64,000 nucleotides of DNA from UBA830 sp002295635 (GCA_002295635.1 DBHK01000016.1:59048-123047); one strand, 5' to 3'; positions 34,571 to 44,084 are shown, counted from the first letter of the stretch. A program made the numbers and translations. Notes: a model not told the origin generated them from the sequence alone.

Positions 34571-35752
34571 TTAAACCCGGGGGTAGAGAGGCATTAGCCC
34601 AAACCTGATACGACCCGCATTCTCTGCCTGTGTATCCCAGTCAACCATGATCTGAAGAGACGCCGTATGAACGTCGCGGAGCATGCGAAGAAAATCGTTT
34701 TCCGGCGTTAATCCTCTTGCCCCCACAAGTGGATTCAGCCGCTCTAAAGCGCGGACGCATAGCTGAACCGCGAATGCATTATTACGGCTCCACCGCGCTC
34801 GATCGTCGATTCCCGGTATATCGCCGGCCTTGGCGATTGACATCGCATCGTCACAGTCTTTGAGGAGCAATGCTTCTGCAGCATCGATCTCTGCGCCTGC
34901 CTCGGACACACGAGTCTGGGCGGTGGACAGTTCCGCCATAGCCGCGTTCCCGACCGTTTTACGGCCACTAATGTCATTTTCGATCATTGCCAGCCCACCT
35001 TTAGCGATACCTAACGCCGGCGCCGAAAATACTTTCGTTTCTAGAGTTGGAGAAGGCACCCGATAAAGTGCACCGGGATTTATCTCAGAACCCGGTGACG
35101 TTCCACCCATAAGTTTGGTAGATGAGATTGTTCTGTGTTCAGGAATAAATACATTATTGAGTTGGATAGTGCGCGACCCTGTGCCGGCGAGCCCCAGCGA
35201 ATACGAGTCGTCTTCTATATCGTAATCTGATTTCGGAACCAGCGCGAACCTGTGTTCGGGTAAACCCTCTCCATCTTCGGGCGGTACAAATACTTGCATA
35301 TTATTCCAGTCCGCGAAATCGATGCCAGACGCGGAGCTCCACTGCCCATCCATAATCAGGCCGCCATCTGTTCGTTTTACGTAGCCATCCTTTACAGGAG
35401 CTGAGGAAGCTATTAGCGCCATCGGATTATCGCCCCAAACGTCATCCTGAGCCGCCGGGTTATTCATACCGAGGATCCAGTTTTGTACTGTGAGGTCTGA
35501 AAATATCTGGCAGCTCAAACCGCATCCCTGTCCCAATTCAGCGCTTATCCGCACCATCATACTGATATCCCAAGCCATTCCACCGTAACGTTCTGGCTGA
35601 TGGATCCGGAAAAAACCCTGATCAGTGAGTTCGTCTATTGTCTGTTGCGTAACCGCCCGATCCTTGTCTGCATTGCGTGCTCGGCCCAGTAATACAGGGG
35701 CCATTTCCTTAGCCACTTCAATCATCTTCGCCTGTTTCCGGCAAATTTGCAT
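34571..35752 (-). CDS. Acyl-CoA-dehydrogenase-fold flavin monooxygenase (HsaA/DszC-like), second copy
   Basis: 393 residues. The group D flavin monooxygenase layout is seen: helical N-domain (FRIHQPERYGGMAWD), beta domain (GQWSSASGIDFADWNNMQVFVP, GSRTIQLNNVFIPEHRT) and helical C-domain with GARGLTPENDFLRMLRDVH. It uses reduced flavin from a separate reductase, not found here, to hydroxylate a phenolic or ring substrate. Its ATG overlaps the stop of the upstream paralogue by one base (TGATG), so the pair is translationally coupled. Confidence 0.8.
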   Translation of the reverse strand: MQICRKQAKMIEVAKEMAPVLLGRARNADKDRAVTQQTIDELTDQGFFRIHQPERYGGMAWDISMMVRISAELGQGCGLSCQIFSDLTVQNWILGMNNPAAQDDVWGDNPMALIASSAPVKDGYVKRTDGGLIMDGQWSSASGIDFADWNNMQVFVPPEDGEGLPEHRFALVPKSDYDIEDDSYSLGLAGTGSRTIQLNNVFIPEHRTISSTKLMGGTSPGSEINPGALYRVPSPTLETKVFSAPALGIAKGGLAMIENDISGRKTVGNAAMAELSTAQTRVSEAGAEIDAAEALLLKDCDDAMSIAKAGDIPGIDDRARWSRNNAFAVQLCVRALERLNPLVGARGLTPENDFLRMLRDVHTASLQIMVDWDTQAENAGRIRFGLMPLYPRV

Positions 35753-36951
35753 CAGGCCCTCGGATCAGTCGGTGGTACGCCCAATTGTAACTCCGCCGCA
35801 GTTATAGCATGCCGGTCCCAAGCCATATTAATCTGCATCGTCGCGGCATGAATATCGCGGTAAGCACGCATGAAAACGCTTTCGGATGTTAAACCACGCG
35901 CACCAACTAGAGGATGGAGTATCTCCACAGCCTTGACACACATCACACCCGCGTAGGCATTATTGCGGCGCCAGAATGCGCGGTCTTCCACTGTAGTTAC
36001 ACGGCCTATTTCACCAATCTCAAGTGCCGCATCACAATCCCGTTGCAAGAGTGCCCAAGCTGCCTCAATTAAAGCACCTGCTTCCGCAACGCGGATTTGA
36101 GCGGTCGTCTGGTTTGCCATGGGTAAGCCCGCAGCGTTTCTACGTGTAGAAAGATCGTCCTCAATTGCGTCTAAGGCGCCACGCGCCATCCCAATAACCG
36201 GGCCCGAAAAGATTTTATTGGCACCGCACATTGGAGGAACCCGAAAGATCGGTCCGAAGTTCTCCGACGCCTCGATAGTCTTTCCAGCTCGGGCGTCTGC
36301 GGTATTAAGCAACCGGTATTCAGGAATAAACACGTTAGCTAGTTCAATAGACCGAGAACCCGTCGCCGCCATGCCCGGGGAGTACCAATCATCGATTATT
36401 CGATAATCGGATTTCGGCACTAAGGCCATATGATGTGCCACGCCGCCCCTTTCCTGCGGAACGAACACCTGCATGTTATTCCAGTCGGCCCAATCGACAC
36501 CGGAAGCGAAACTCCACACTCCGTTTGCTACCAATCCACCTTCGACACGCTCGACCGAGCCGCCCTTGGCGGGAAATGAAGATGCAGTGCATACTGACTG
36601 ATCTTTTCCCCAAACATCTTCCTGTGCCTGACGCGAGGCCATCGAAACTATTCCGTTTTGAGCAGAAATATTTGAAAAAATCCAACCGGATGACCCACAC
36701 CCTCTTCCTATTTCGACGGCAATATCCAACATCGTCCGGTGGCTCATCTCGAAACCGCCATAACGTTCCGGCATCTGAACGCGATAAAGTCCGGCATCGA
36801 GCATTTCTTCGTGCGTTTCGCGGTGCAGTCTTCTATTCCTCTCTGCATCCGCTGCACGCGCACGAAATGCGCCCGTAAATGACTTAGCTAACGTGACTAA
36901 TTCCTCGTGCTTGGTTGTATTCCCGTTCAGCGCTGTCGTGCCGTCTGCCAT
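35752..36951 (-). CDS. Acyl-CoA-dehydrogenase-fold flavin monooxygenase (HsaA/DszC-like), first copy
   Basis: 399 residues and plainly homologous to the gene downstream: YRVQMPERYGGFEMSHRT, GVWSFASGVDWADWNNMQVF, GSRSIELANVFIPEYR, and GARGLTSESVFMRAYRDIHA. A GGGGA site lies upstream of the ATG. Two coupled paralogues may form a hetero-oligomer or act on successive intermediates. The catalytic base of acyl-CoA dehydrogenases (Glu in the C-domain) is not recognisable, supporting a monooxygenase. Confidence 0.8.
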   Translation of the reverse strand: MADGTTALNGNTTKHEELVTLAKSFTGAFRARAADAERNRRLHRETHEEMLDAGLYRVQMPERYGGFEMSHRTMLDIAVEIGRGCGSSGWIFSNISAQNGIVSMASRQAQEDVWGKDQSVCTASSFPAKGGSVERVEGGLVANGVWSFASGVDWADWNNMQVFVPQERGGVAHHMALVPKSDYRIIDDWYSPGMAATGSRSIELANVFIPEYRLLNTADARAGKTIEASENFGPIFRVPPMCGANKIFSGPVIGMARGALDAIEDDLSTRRNAAGLPMANQTTAQIRVAEAGALIEAAWALLQRDCDAALEIGEIGRVTTVEDRAFWRRNNAYAGVMCVKAVEILHPLVGARGLTSESVFMRAYRDIHAATMQINMAWDRHAITAAELQLGVPPTDPRA

Positions 36952-36989
36952 GTGGTTCCCCTATTTTCGCAGGACAAACCTTCGCAAAT

Positions 36990-37883
36990 CTATGTAGTTT
37001 TCGCCACTGCCTTCGTCTCTACGCGTGTCATCCAAGTTGTGGCAACGAAAATGACGGCTGCCCCAATCCAGGTCCAGATCTCAGTTGTTTGATCCCAAAC
37101 TAAATAACCAATCACTGCGATTAATGGCAAACGCAAAAACAAGATTGGCGAAACGAGGCCGGCTTCGGCCAGCCCAAAAGATCGTGTCAGGCAAAATTGT
37201 GCACCAACCCCAGCAACCGCGAAGCAGAGCAACTGCCACCACAGGCTAGCATCCGGCGTAACCCAAAAATACGCTGATGGAATTGCGGCCAATGGGATCA
37301 TAAAAATAAAATTCCACATCATAATAGAGGTGAACGGGTCGTCACGAGCAACCCAGCGGGATATGGTATCTGAAATTGCATAGAAGGCGGCTGCAGAGAG
37401 CGCCAAAGGGACGCCAACATTAATCTCAGAAAAACCAGGTCGGACAATAAGAAGTACCCCGCCGAACCCAACCAAGGTAGCAATCAACCGATGTGGGTGG
37501 AGTTTTTCGCGTAATAGCCAGATCGCGCATATCATAGTAAAGATCGGCAGAGTGAATTGTAATGCGACGGAATCAGCGACGTTGATTAATGTTAGCGAGT
37601 AATAGCCCGTACACATCCCAAAAAATCCGAATAATGCTCGCACACAATGGCGAGCGGGTACGGGGGTTTTCAGCGATGCCGCACCAACGCCCAAAATTAC
37701 CGGGGCGAAAACCATTAAGCCAAAAATCTGGCGAAATAGAACAGCCTGGAATGGCGTCATCCCGTTATCCTGAAGCGCCTTGACCAAAGACAGTGACGCG
37801 GCAAAACAACAAGCGGCGGCGACCATCCAGAGAATCCCTGATACCGGGTGGTGCCTATCGCTCTGTCCTGAGGTGAGAGCCAT
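36990..37883 (-). CDS. EamA/DMT-family membrane transporter
   Basis: 297 residues, 10 helices in two EamA repeats (SLVKALQDNGMTPFQAVLFR, and ISRWVARDDPFTSIMMWNF). Typical exporters of metabolites or amino-acid derivatives. It has a clear GAGAGGAAA ribosome site. It lies 38 bp upstream of the two monooxygenase genes on the same strand, so it could share their transcript and export a substrate or product. Confidence 0.83.
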   Translation of the reverse strand: MALTSGQSDRHHPVSGILWMVAAACCFAASLSLVKALQDNGMTPFQAVLFRQIFGLMVFAPVILGVGAASLKTPVPARHCVRALFGFFGMCTGYYSLTLINVADSVALQFTLPIFTMICAIWLLREKLHPHRLIATLVGFGGVLLIVRPGFSEINVGVPLALSAAAFYAISDTISRWVARDDPFTSIMMWNFIFMIPLAAIPSAYFWVTPDASLWWQLLCFAVAGVGAQFCLTRSFGLAEAGLVSPILFLRLPLIAVIGYLVWDQTTEIWTWIGAAVIFVATTWMTRVETKAVAKTT

Positions 37884-38031
37884 CTAGTTTCCTCTCTAAT
37901 ACCAAAAATCTAGTCATATTCTTTGGCAGACTAGCTTAGTGCATTGTGTAGGGCTATCGGCAGGATCACTTGCCCAGAAACACGGTTGGACCTAATCTCC
38001 TCGAGCCTGTCAAAAACCGCAGAGTTAAATA

Positions 38032-38751
38032 ATGGAATTTTTCGAATTCGGTGTCCCGGAACCATCCGCGACCTATCTCGAGCCGACCTCCTATTTTGAT
38101 TACGAAAACCCGTTGGTTGCAGAATTTGCGGCTAAAGCGACCAAGGGGGCCACAACCGACAAACAAAGAGCAATTAAGGCTTTTTATGCGGTGCGGGACT
38201 CTATCCGATACGACCCCTACCGAATTTCTGACCAAGCAAACTCCTACAAAGCTAGCCATGTATTGGAAACCGGCGCCGCATTCTGTATTCCGAAGGCCTC
38301 TCTCCTTACCGCAGTTGCTCGGGCTGTCGGCATTCCGGCGGCAATCGGGCTATCCGACGTCACAAATCATATGAGTACAGATCGCATGCGTGAAGCCATG
38401 GGTGGAAAGGATCTGTTTATGCATCACGGCTATGCTGTCATGCTTATAGAAGGAAATTGGGTCAAGGCAGCGCCGGCATTCAACATAGAACTCTGCGACA
38501 AGTTTGACGTAACACCGACAGAGTTCGACGGTGTCGAAGACGCCTTGCTGCAGGAATTCGACAAAAACGGTAGAAAGCATATGGAATATGTAACAACCCA
38601 CGGTATTTGGTCTGATCTACCATTTGATCGGGTATACCGGGATTTTAATGAGTATTACGGACCCAAGCTCTGGGAACGTTGCCGGGAGGCGGTTGCGCAG
38701 AACGAGCATAAAAAAACTAAGGCTTTCGAGGATGAAAAGCCTTTAACCTGA
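38032..38751 (+). CDS. Transglutaminase-like domain protein
   Basis: 239 residues with the papain-like triad: Cys in GAAFCIPKASLLTAVARAVG, His in FMHHGYAVMLIEGNW and the following Asn/Asp (APAFNIEL). The RYDPYRISDQANSYKASHVLE N-terminal segment fits bacterial transglutaminase-like proteins. It could be a protease, an amidase or a peptide N-glycanase-like enzyme; function unassigned. It lies just before the decayed hydratase locus on the plus strand. Confidence 0.8.
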   Translation: MEFFEFGVPEPSATYLEPTSYFDYENPLVAEFAAKATKGATTDKQRAIKAFYAVRDSIRYDPYRISDQANSYKASHVLETGAAFCIPKASLLTAVARAVGIPAAIGLSDVTNHMSTDRMREAMGGKDLFMHHGYAVMLIEGNWVKAAPAFNIELCDKFDVTPTEFDGVEDALLQEFDKNGRKHMEYVTTHGIWSDLPFDRVYRDFNEYYGPKLWERCREAVAQNEHKKTKAFEDEKPLT

Positions 38752-38755
38752 ACCC

Positions 38756-39540
38756 ATGCCGGGGATATTGGGTGGATCCGATAGTAATTTGTCGAACGGC
38801 CTGAGTACTGGAGGAGGCTCGGAAAATTCGACTATGGTGCCGACTATTCCGCCAGATCAAATCGCGGATACAATTAATTATAGACACCTAGTTAAAAGGC
38901 ATCACATGATTTTCTCCACGGTAGCGGCCAAGGGAAACTAGTTGGCAGGATAAAACGGTGTCTCGACCAAGGCTAAGTTCGATTACTTAGGTGTAAGCGC
39001 ACCTACTGATGACCGTGTTATGTCGAGCATTTTGTTTAAAAGCGGCGTTTCCCTCTCAGAAACCACATTCTGCAACCTAACTATCGAGTGTGAAATTGCG
39101 TTCCGAATCGGAAGGGTTTCGGGGAACAGTTAATACAACAAAACACAGTTTTCGATTTGATCGACGCGGTTATGCCGGCGATCGAAATTATCGTTGACGG
39201 CTATGATAATTTCCTGAAGGTAGGCACACCTATGCTTATCGAAGATGATTGTTTCCACAAAGCATGCGTCGTAAGCTCTGAAAGTTGTAATGAGCAGTCT
39301 ATGGACCTAGCTGCGGTCGTCTGTACTGTTTAACTCAATGGCAAATAATCCTAAGGAGCAGAGGTTTATCCATAACGAGCGACCCTTTGGAAGCGGCTCC
39401 ATGGCTTGCAAAGCCTCTACGGAAATACAACGAATATCTTAAGTCTGGTCAAATCATAATGTCCGGACCTTGACCCCAGTTGCTGTGCTAGACCGTCTCC
39501 ACTTACAGCGTAGTTATTGTATTTAAAGACATTGGACATG
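38756..39540 (+). pseudogene. Decayed 2-keto-4-pentenoate hydratase family gene
   Basis: No single frame is open, yet consecutive pieces on the plus strand follow the order of the hydratase/fumarylacetoacetate hydrolase family: PTIPPDQIADTINYRHLVKR (about 38847), VSTKAKFDYLGVSAPTDD (about 38958), SETTFCNLTIECEIAFRIG (about 39058), then PAIEIIVDGYDNFLKVG, DLAAVVCTV, HNERPLEAAPWLAKSLR and YLKSGQIIM. In family members these correspond to the N-terminal helices, the KIGLT-like strand, the E-x-E-x-AF metal-binding motif (here ECEIAF) and the substrate loop. At least two stop codons and several frameshifts interrupt it. It probably once belonged to a meta-cleavage pathway. Confidence 0.7.
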
Positions 39541-39560
39541 TTACTGTCGAACTAAGCCGA

Positions 39561-40172
39561 TCACTCATCGGCCACTGCAGCTCCCTTCTGACCAACCGCT
39601 GGTACACCGCCTTCTTCACCCCAACGGGGTGCAGATTCGATATGAACATGCAACTGGTCAAGCATCCGCATGCAGGATTGGTCAACGATGTCTTGTAGGG
39701 AATTTGGACGGTTGTAGAAGGCTGGGACTGGTGGAAATATAACTGCCCCAATACGAGCGAGTTTCGTAAGGTTTTCGAGGTGACCTATATGGAGCGGAGT
39801 CTCTCGGATAGCAATGACAAGCTTTCTTTGTTCTTTTAATATGACGTCGGCTGCGCGACTGATCAGGTCTCCGGTGTTACCCATTGCGATATTAGACATT
39901 GTTTTAATTGAACAGGGCGCGACGATCATTCCTTCGGAATGGAAAGAGCCCGACGAAATCGAGGCCCCAATGTTTCCCGGCTCATGAACTTCGTGTGCCA
40001 GCTCGTTTATGTAGTCAAGCGCTAAATCGTGCTCCATTTTTAGAGTTAATTTTGCGGATCGGCTCATAACTAAATGGATTTCGATCTCAGGCTCGGTTCG
40101 CATAAGCTCCATTAGACGGACGCCATAGATTGTACCGGTGGCGCCGGTAATGCCAACAATTACTCTTTTCAT
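39561..40172 (-). CDS. ubiX: UbiX-family flavin prenyltransferase
   Basis: 203 residues from the ATG at 40172, preceded by GGGGA. UbiX fold: GITGATGTIYGVRLMELM at the N-terminus, SRSAKLTLKMEHDL, APCSIKTMSNIAMGNTGDL and a C-terminal PPVPAFYNRPNSLQDIVDQ motif. It joins dimethylallyl phosphate to FMN to make prenylated FMN, the cofactor of UbiD enzymes (family knowledge). It stands alone here, 17 kb from the ubiD gene; it follows the decayed hydratase on the opposite strand. Confidence 0.88.
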   Translation of the reverse strand: MKRVIVGITGATGTIYGVRLMELMRTEPEIEIHLVMSRSAKLTLKMEHDLALDYINELAHEVHEPGNIGASISSGSFHSEGMIVAPCSIKTMSNIAMGNTGDLISRAADVILKEQRKLVIAIRETPLHIGHLENLTKLARIGAVIFPPVPAFYNRPNSLQDIVDQSCMRMLDQLHVHIESAPRWGEEGGVPAVGQKGAAVADE

Positions 40173-40497
40173 TAAATAGTCCCCGGAGAAATGGAATGTC
40201 ACACTATAGTTAATTCCGACAGTCTGTCGACTGACTTGGCGGTAAGCTTTTGATTTACATATTTTTTAACTTGAAGGTACGCATGAAATTATAAATTGGA
40301 TTATTCTGTATGCCTTCTAACCAAAGAAGAGAGGATCCGGCGGTAGCGGCAGTGCCGTCATTCTTCAGAAGGCATTCCATTGGCTTTAAAGAAATTAATT
40401 AGTTTTAATGTTCAATTATTTGCTGTCTTTATCAGAGATACAATGATTAGAAATGCCTAGTCTGGGCAATATTTTGGATGTTGAAGGATCTACTTTG
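40173..40497. other. Intergenic region between ubiX and the L,D-transpeptidase
   Basis: 325 bp, divergent, presumably holding promoters for both genes. Nothing else is recognised. Confidence 0.4.
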
Positions 40498-41436
40498 ATG
40501 ACATTGTTCAGTCGACGCGCCTTTATCCTCTTGGCCGCTTTTGCTGGATCCCTCGTGATGGTTCCAACAATCCGGCAAGCGAATGCTATCGACGGTCAGG
40601 GTATCAATAACTACCCTGCAATCATCGGCCAACAAACAATCTACAAGACTCGATACGAGGATTCTTTAGTAGATCTCGCCCGAAAAAACGGGTTGGGATA
40701 TACTGAAATTGTATCTGCTAATCCCGGTATCGATCCATGGGTACCGGGGACTAATAGGAAGATCGTTCTTCCAACTGCGCATCTTGTGCCAAATGGCCCC
40801 CGCGAGGGGATTCTGATTAATCTCGCGGATCAACGGATGTACCTATTCTCTCCTGATGGAAGAACTATCGAATCCGCGCCTTTAGGTATTGGTAACGAAG
40901 GCTGGGACACCCCGACGGGCAGTACCACAGTGATACGCAAGAAAAAGAACCCCACATGGTATGTTCCGAAATCGGTCCTTGATGAGCAACCTGAACTACC
41001 GGGGGTAATAAAGCCAGGGCCGGATAACCCACTGGGTGCCTACGCCGTTTATTTAGGCTGGCCTTCATATCTTTTTCATGGAACTAATAAACCATACGGG
41101 GTTGGCCGACGGGTCAGCCACGGTTGCGTCCGCCTTTACCCTGAGGATATTTCCCGACTATTCGATAGCATCAAAATCGGGACGAGGGTCACAGTCATTG
41201 ATCAGGCTATGAAGATCGCACGCATAGGAAACGAACTCTGGTTGGAAATCCACCCGAACCAGAAACAATCTGACGAAGTTGAGAAAACCGGCAAGTTCAA
41301 ACCCTCTTACCCACCGGAGTTTGAATACCATGTCACCTATGCCGCAGGTGATCTGGCAAACCAAATAGATTGGGAAAAAGCGAGAACCGTATCGAGAGAG
41401 CGCCGCGGCACGCCAGTTCAGATACTCACTAAATAG
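40498..41436 (+). CDS. L,D-transpeptidase (YkuD) with LysM-like domain
   Basis: 312 residues from the ATG at 40498, which gives a clean signal peptide (SRRAFILLAAFAGSLVMVP, cleavage near QANA); upstream GAAGGA fits. A LysM-like repeat spans about 45-90 (EDSLVDLARKNGLGYTEIV...NPGIDPWVPG). The YkuD catalytic motif is intact: HGTNKPYGVGRRVSHGCVRL, with the nucleophile Cys. It makes 3-3 peptidoglycan cross-links or attaches proteins to peptidoglycan in the periplasm. It is convergent with an alanine-zipper lipoprotein gene. Confidence 0.9.
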   Translation: MTLFSRRAFILLAAFAGSLVMVPTIRQANAIDGQGINNYPAIIGQQTIYKTRYEDSLVDLARKNGLGYTEIVSANPGIDPWVPGTNRKIVLPTAHLVPNGPREGILINLADQRMYLFSPDGRTIESAPLGIGNEGWDTPTGSTTVIRKKKNPTWYVPKSVLDEQPELPGVIKPGPDNPLGAYAVYLGWPSYLFHGTNKPYGVGRRVSHGCVRLYPEDISRLFDSIKIGTRVTVIDQAMKIARIGNELWLEIHPNQKQSDEVEKTGKFKPSYPPEFEYHVTYAAGDLANQIDWEKARTVSRERRGTPVQILTK

Positions 41437-41441
41437 GTTCA

Positions 41442-41467
41442 ATAGCCCCAAGAACTTAAGGGGCTAT
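41442..41467. terminator. Shared hairpin between convergent L,D-transpeptidase and lipoprotein genes
   Basis: ATAGCCCC (41442-41449) and GGGGCTAT (41460-41467) pair around a 10-nt loop, 5 bp after the transpeptidase stop and 21 bp after the lipoprotein stop. A weak T/A tract follows on each side, so it may end transcription in both directions. Confidence 0.6.
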
Positions 41468-41487
41468 GGAAGCTAAATTATTTAGGA

Positions 41488-41757
41488 TTACTTCCGCAGA
41501 TTTTTTTGGAAAATTCGGTCCGCCTTGTCACCGGCTGCCTTGGCTTCTGCTGCAGCACGGTTCGCGGCATCAGCCGCGGCGCGGGCGGCTGCCGCGGCAG
41601 CCTGTGCTGACGAGGAAGCTTTCATAGCGGCAGCTTTGGCATCTTCAGCTTTCGCATTTGCCTTATCAATCTGCGACTGTGTTGTTGCAGTAGTTTCGCA
41701 ACCAGCAGCAAACATTATTGGCGCGACGGCTACAATTGCGTATTTAAAAAACTTCAT
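41488..41757 (-). CDS. Lpp/OprI-like alanine-zipper outer-membrane lipoprotein
   Basis: 89 residues. Signal peptide with lipobox (FKYAIVAVAPIMFAAGC), then an uninterrupted heptad region rich in Ala and Lys (KANAKAEDAKAAAMKASSS and on) and the C-terminus QKNLRK. It ends in Arg-Lys like Braun lipoprotein, whose terminal Lys is bonded to peptidoglycan by an L,D-transpeptidase (established for E. coli Lpp). A perfect AAGGAGG ribosome site implies high expression. The neighbouring L,D-transpeptidase could be its attaching enzyme. Confidence 0.85.
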   Translation of the reverse strand: MKFFKYAIVAVAPIMFAAGCETTATTQSQIDKANAKAEDAKAAAMKASSSAQAAAAAARAAADAANRAAAEAKAAGDKADRIFQKNLRK

Positions 41758-42791
41758 TTTTTACCTCCTTGGAGTGCACGGTATAGTTTTTGTCAACTAA
41801 TTCCCGAACCTATGTGCACTGGCTTACCTGAAAATAAATATTAATGCCAGACTTTGTATGCACTTCATCCCTAAAAACACCAGTATGAGTACAAGCTATA
41901 TTTCCTACTAAACAGTTTGAAACTCAGTATCTCTGGATCGAATTAAGTCTACCGTACTTGGGAGGTCCGCAGTGAGCGGTCTATTTCATACAACTTCGGG
42001 AAAAAGATGGATTGGACCGTTATAGCAGAGACGCATAGAGCAACGAAAAATGGAAAAAGTCATCGCCATTATCTTCGGGATTATAGGTATCTCAATGACA
42101 TGGATAGTTTTAAAATCAGTTTTATTGAAAGTAATTTGGAACCGGCAGATAAATAGTAAGCGGGATGGTATGACCTAGCTGATCGCCTTACCATCGATGA
42201 ATGCACCAAGTAAAGAGCCCGTCGAAAGTAGGTGACAACTTACTTTTCACAGTTAGACAAGTAAGCTCGCCGAGCCTGCTTTCCAATTGTAGCGAAACAC
42301 CCTGAAATACACTTAATGCATTGAATTTTTTATGTTTCTGGCTGTGGATAAGTTTGGGGAAAGATTGCTCATCCCGGCCAGCATCTTTGTATAAATAACA
42401 AATTTATCCTTATATTTCAATAATTTATTGTTACAGATTAAAGAATCTGAGTAAATCGATCATGTGTATGGCTGACTTTGTGTAAATTCCAAGCGTGGAA
42501 CAAGAAAAGGAACAGAAAAATTATATTTTTATCACCAAACTGTAATAAACACGCATGATTACTCTTGCACCAGTAATTAACCACTCGTGTGGAGACAATA
42601 GAAATACTCTGTCTATAGTGCCATAGAAAGCACAAAAACTGTTATAATAAGGCAGTTAAGTTCCCTTCATATTATATCTTTTAACCTAAATTCTGATATC
42701 CCTGTGTTGAATTTGTCAACCAGCCCTTTCTTGATTTATTCTCCACAAAACTGATAACGGATGTTCCCGGCGAGAGGGTAACCTTCGGCGC
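41758..42791. other. 1.0-kb gene-poor AT-rich region
   Basis: No conserved gene is visible. It contains a 42-codon small ORF (42050-42178), one DnaA-box-like TGTGGATAA (42343-42351), long AT stretches and the upstream region of cfa. No tRNA- or sRNA-like structure was recognised with confidence. Confidence 0.45.
42050..42178 (+). CDS. Possible 42-residue membrane protein
   Basis: The reading MEKVIAIIFGIIGISMTWIV continues LKSVLLKVIWNRQINSKRDG and ends TAG. It has one hydrophobic helix and a basic tail, typical of small membrane proteins. The ribosome site is poor (GAGCAACG). Homology is unknown and a chance ORF in an AT-rich gap is possible. Confidence 0.25.
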   Translation: MEKVIAIIFGIIGISMTWIVLKSVLLKVIWNRQINSKRDGMT

Positions 42792-44069
42792 GTGGGCATG
42801 GGATGGGCTGTCTTGTCATTTACTTCATTATTAAAATTCGCTTTCCTTAAAGGGACACTTGGCGTCATTGATCACAAAGGCTTTAAAACGGTACTCGGAG
42901 ACGGGTCACCACCCCGTTGCACGATAAGACTCACCAAAGCTAGCCTTAAATACACGCTTGCAATCAATCCAAGTCTCAGCGTTCCGGAAGCATATATGGA
43001 GGGCGATTTATTAATCGAAGAAGGAACCCTCTATGATTTCATTGAATTGGCCGCACAGAACTACAGTAATGTAGCTTCATATCCGCTACTGAGCTTGATG
43101 CAGATGATTGGCGTAGGTAGCAAAAAGTTAAAACAATACAATCCAATAGGCGTAGCCCAGAAAAACGTCGCACATCATTACGATCTGTCAGGCGAGCTTT
43201 ACGACCTGTTCCTTGATCTCGATCGTCAATACTCGTGTGCGTACTTCACAAAACCGGACGACGATCTAGAAACCGCTCAATTAAATAAAAAACGTCACCT
43301 CGCATCCAAACTCCTTTTAGACGATCAAGACCTAAAGATCTTAGATATAGGATCTGGCTGGGGTGGGTTGGGAATATATCTTGCGGGAATCTCGGATGGC
43401 AGTGTAACAGGTGTCACCCTATCAAAAGAACAGCACAAGGTCTCAAACGAGCGTGCGGAAACTGCTGGACTGCTGGACCGTGTGAAATTTCTTTTGCAAG
43501 ACTATCGCGATCTGTCCAACAAATTTGATCGGATCGTCTCGGTTGGCATGTTCGAGCACGTTGGTAAGAGGAACTACACTGAATTCTTCGAGAAGCTCAG
43601 GAATCTCTTGACTGACGATGGTGTTGCAGTAATTCATGCAATCGGTCGTTTGGATGCTCCGAGCGCAATCAATCCGTTTATCCGAAAATATATTTTCCCC
43701 GGCGCAGACCTGCCCTCCCTATCCGAAATAACCCCCGTTGTCGAACAATCCGGTCTGATTTGTACTGATATCGAAATCCTTCGACTCCACTACGCGGAAA
43801 CGCTTCGTCATTGGCGCGAGCGGTTCGAAGCGCGACGAACAGAAGTTTCTGAAATTTATGACGACCGTTTCTGTCGAATGTGGGATCTATACCTAGTGAT
43901 CTGCGAAATGGGATTTCGATACGAAAATCTTATGGTGTTCCAGCTCCAACTAACGAAATCCCTCACAGCAGTGCCGCTGACACGTGATTACATGTTTGAA
44001 TGGGAGAAATCACAAGCGGAGAGAGAAAATCCGGACCCGCGACAAGGCCGCTTAGTCAGCCAACATTAG
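42792..44069 (+). CDS. cfa: Cyclopropane-fatty-acyl-phospholipid synthase
   Basis: 425 residues. The N-terminal lipid-binding region precedes the SAM-dependent methyltransferase core: HHYDLSGELYDLFLDLDRQYSCAYF, ILDIGSGWGGLGIYLA, VSVGMFEHVGKRNYTEFF and the C-terminal RHWRERFEARR. It adds a methylene from SAM to unsaturated phospholipid acyl chains in the membrane. It is monocistronic. The start is uncertain: GTG at 42792 or ATG at 42798. Confidence 0.9.
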   Translation: MGMGWAVLSFTSLLKFAFLKGTLGVIDHKGFKTVLGDGSPPRCTIRLTKASLKYTLAINPSLSVPEAYMEGDLLIEEGTLYDFIELAAQNYSNVASYPLLSLMQMIGVGSKKLKQYNPIGVAQKNVAHHYDLSGELYDLFLDLDRQYSCAYFTKPDDDLETAQLNKKRHLASKLLLDDQDLKILDIGSGWGGLGIYLAGISDGSVTGVTLSKEQHKVSNERAETAGLLDRVKFLLQDYRDLSNKFDRIVSVGMFEHVGKRNYTEFFEKLRNLLTDDGVAVIHAIGRLDAPSAINPFIRKYIFPGADLPSLSEITPVVEQSGLICTDIEILRLHYAETLRHWRERFEARRTEVSEIYDDRFCRMWDLYLVICEMGFRYENLMVFQLQLTKSLTAVPLTRDYMFEWEKSQAERENPDPRQGRLVSQH

Positions 44070-44084
44070 TAATATTGGTTTAGT

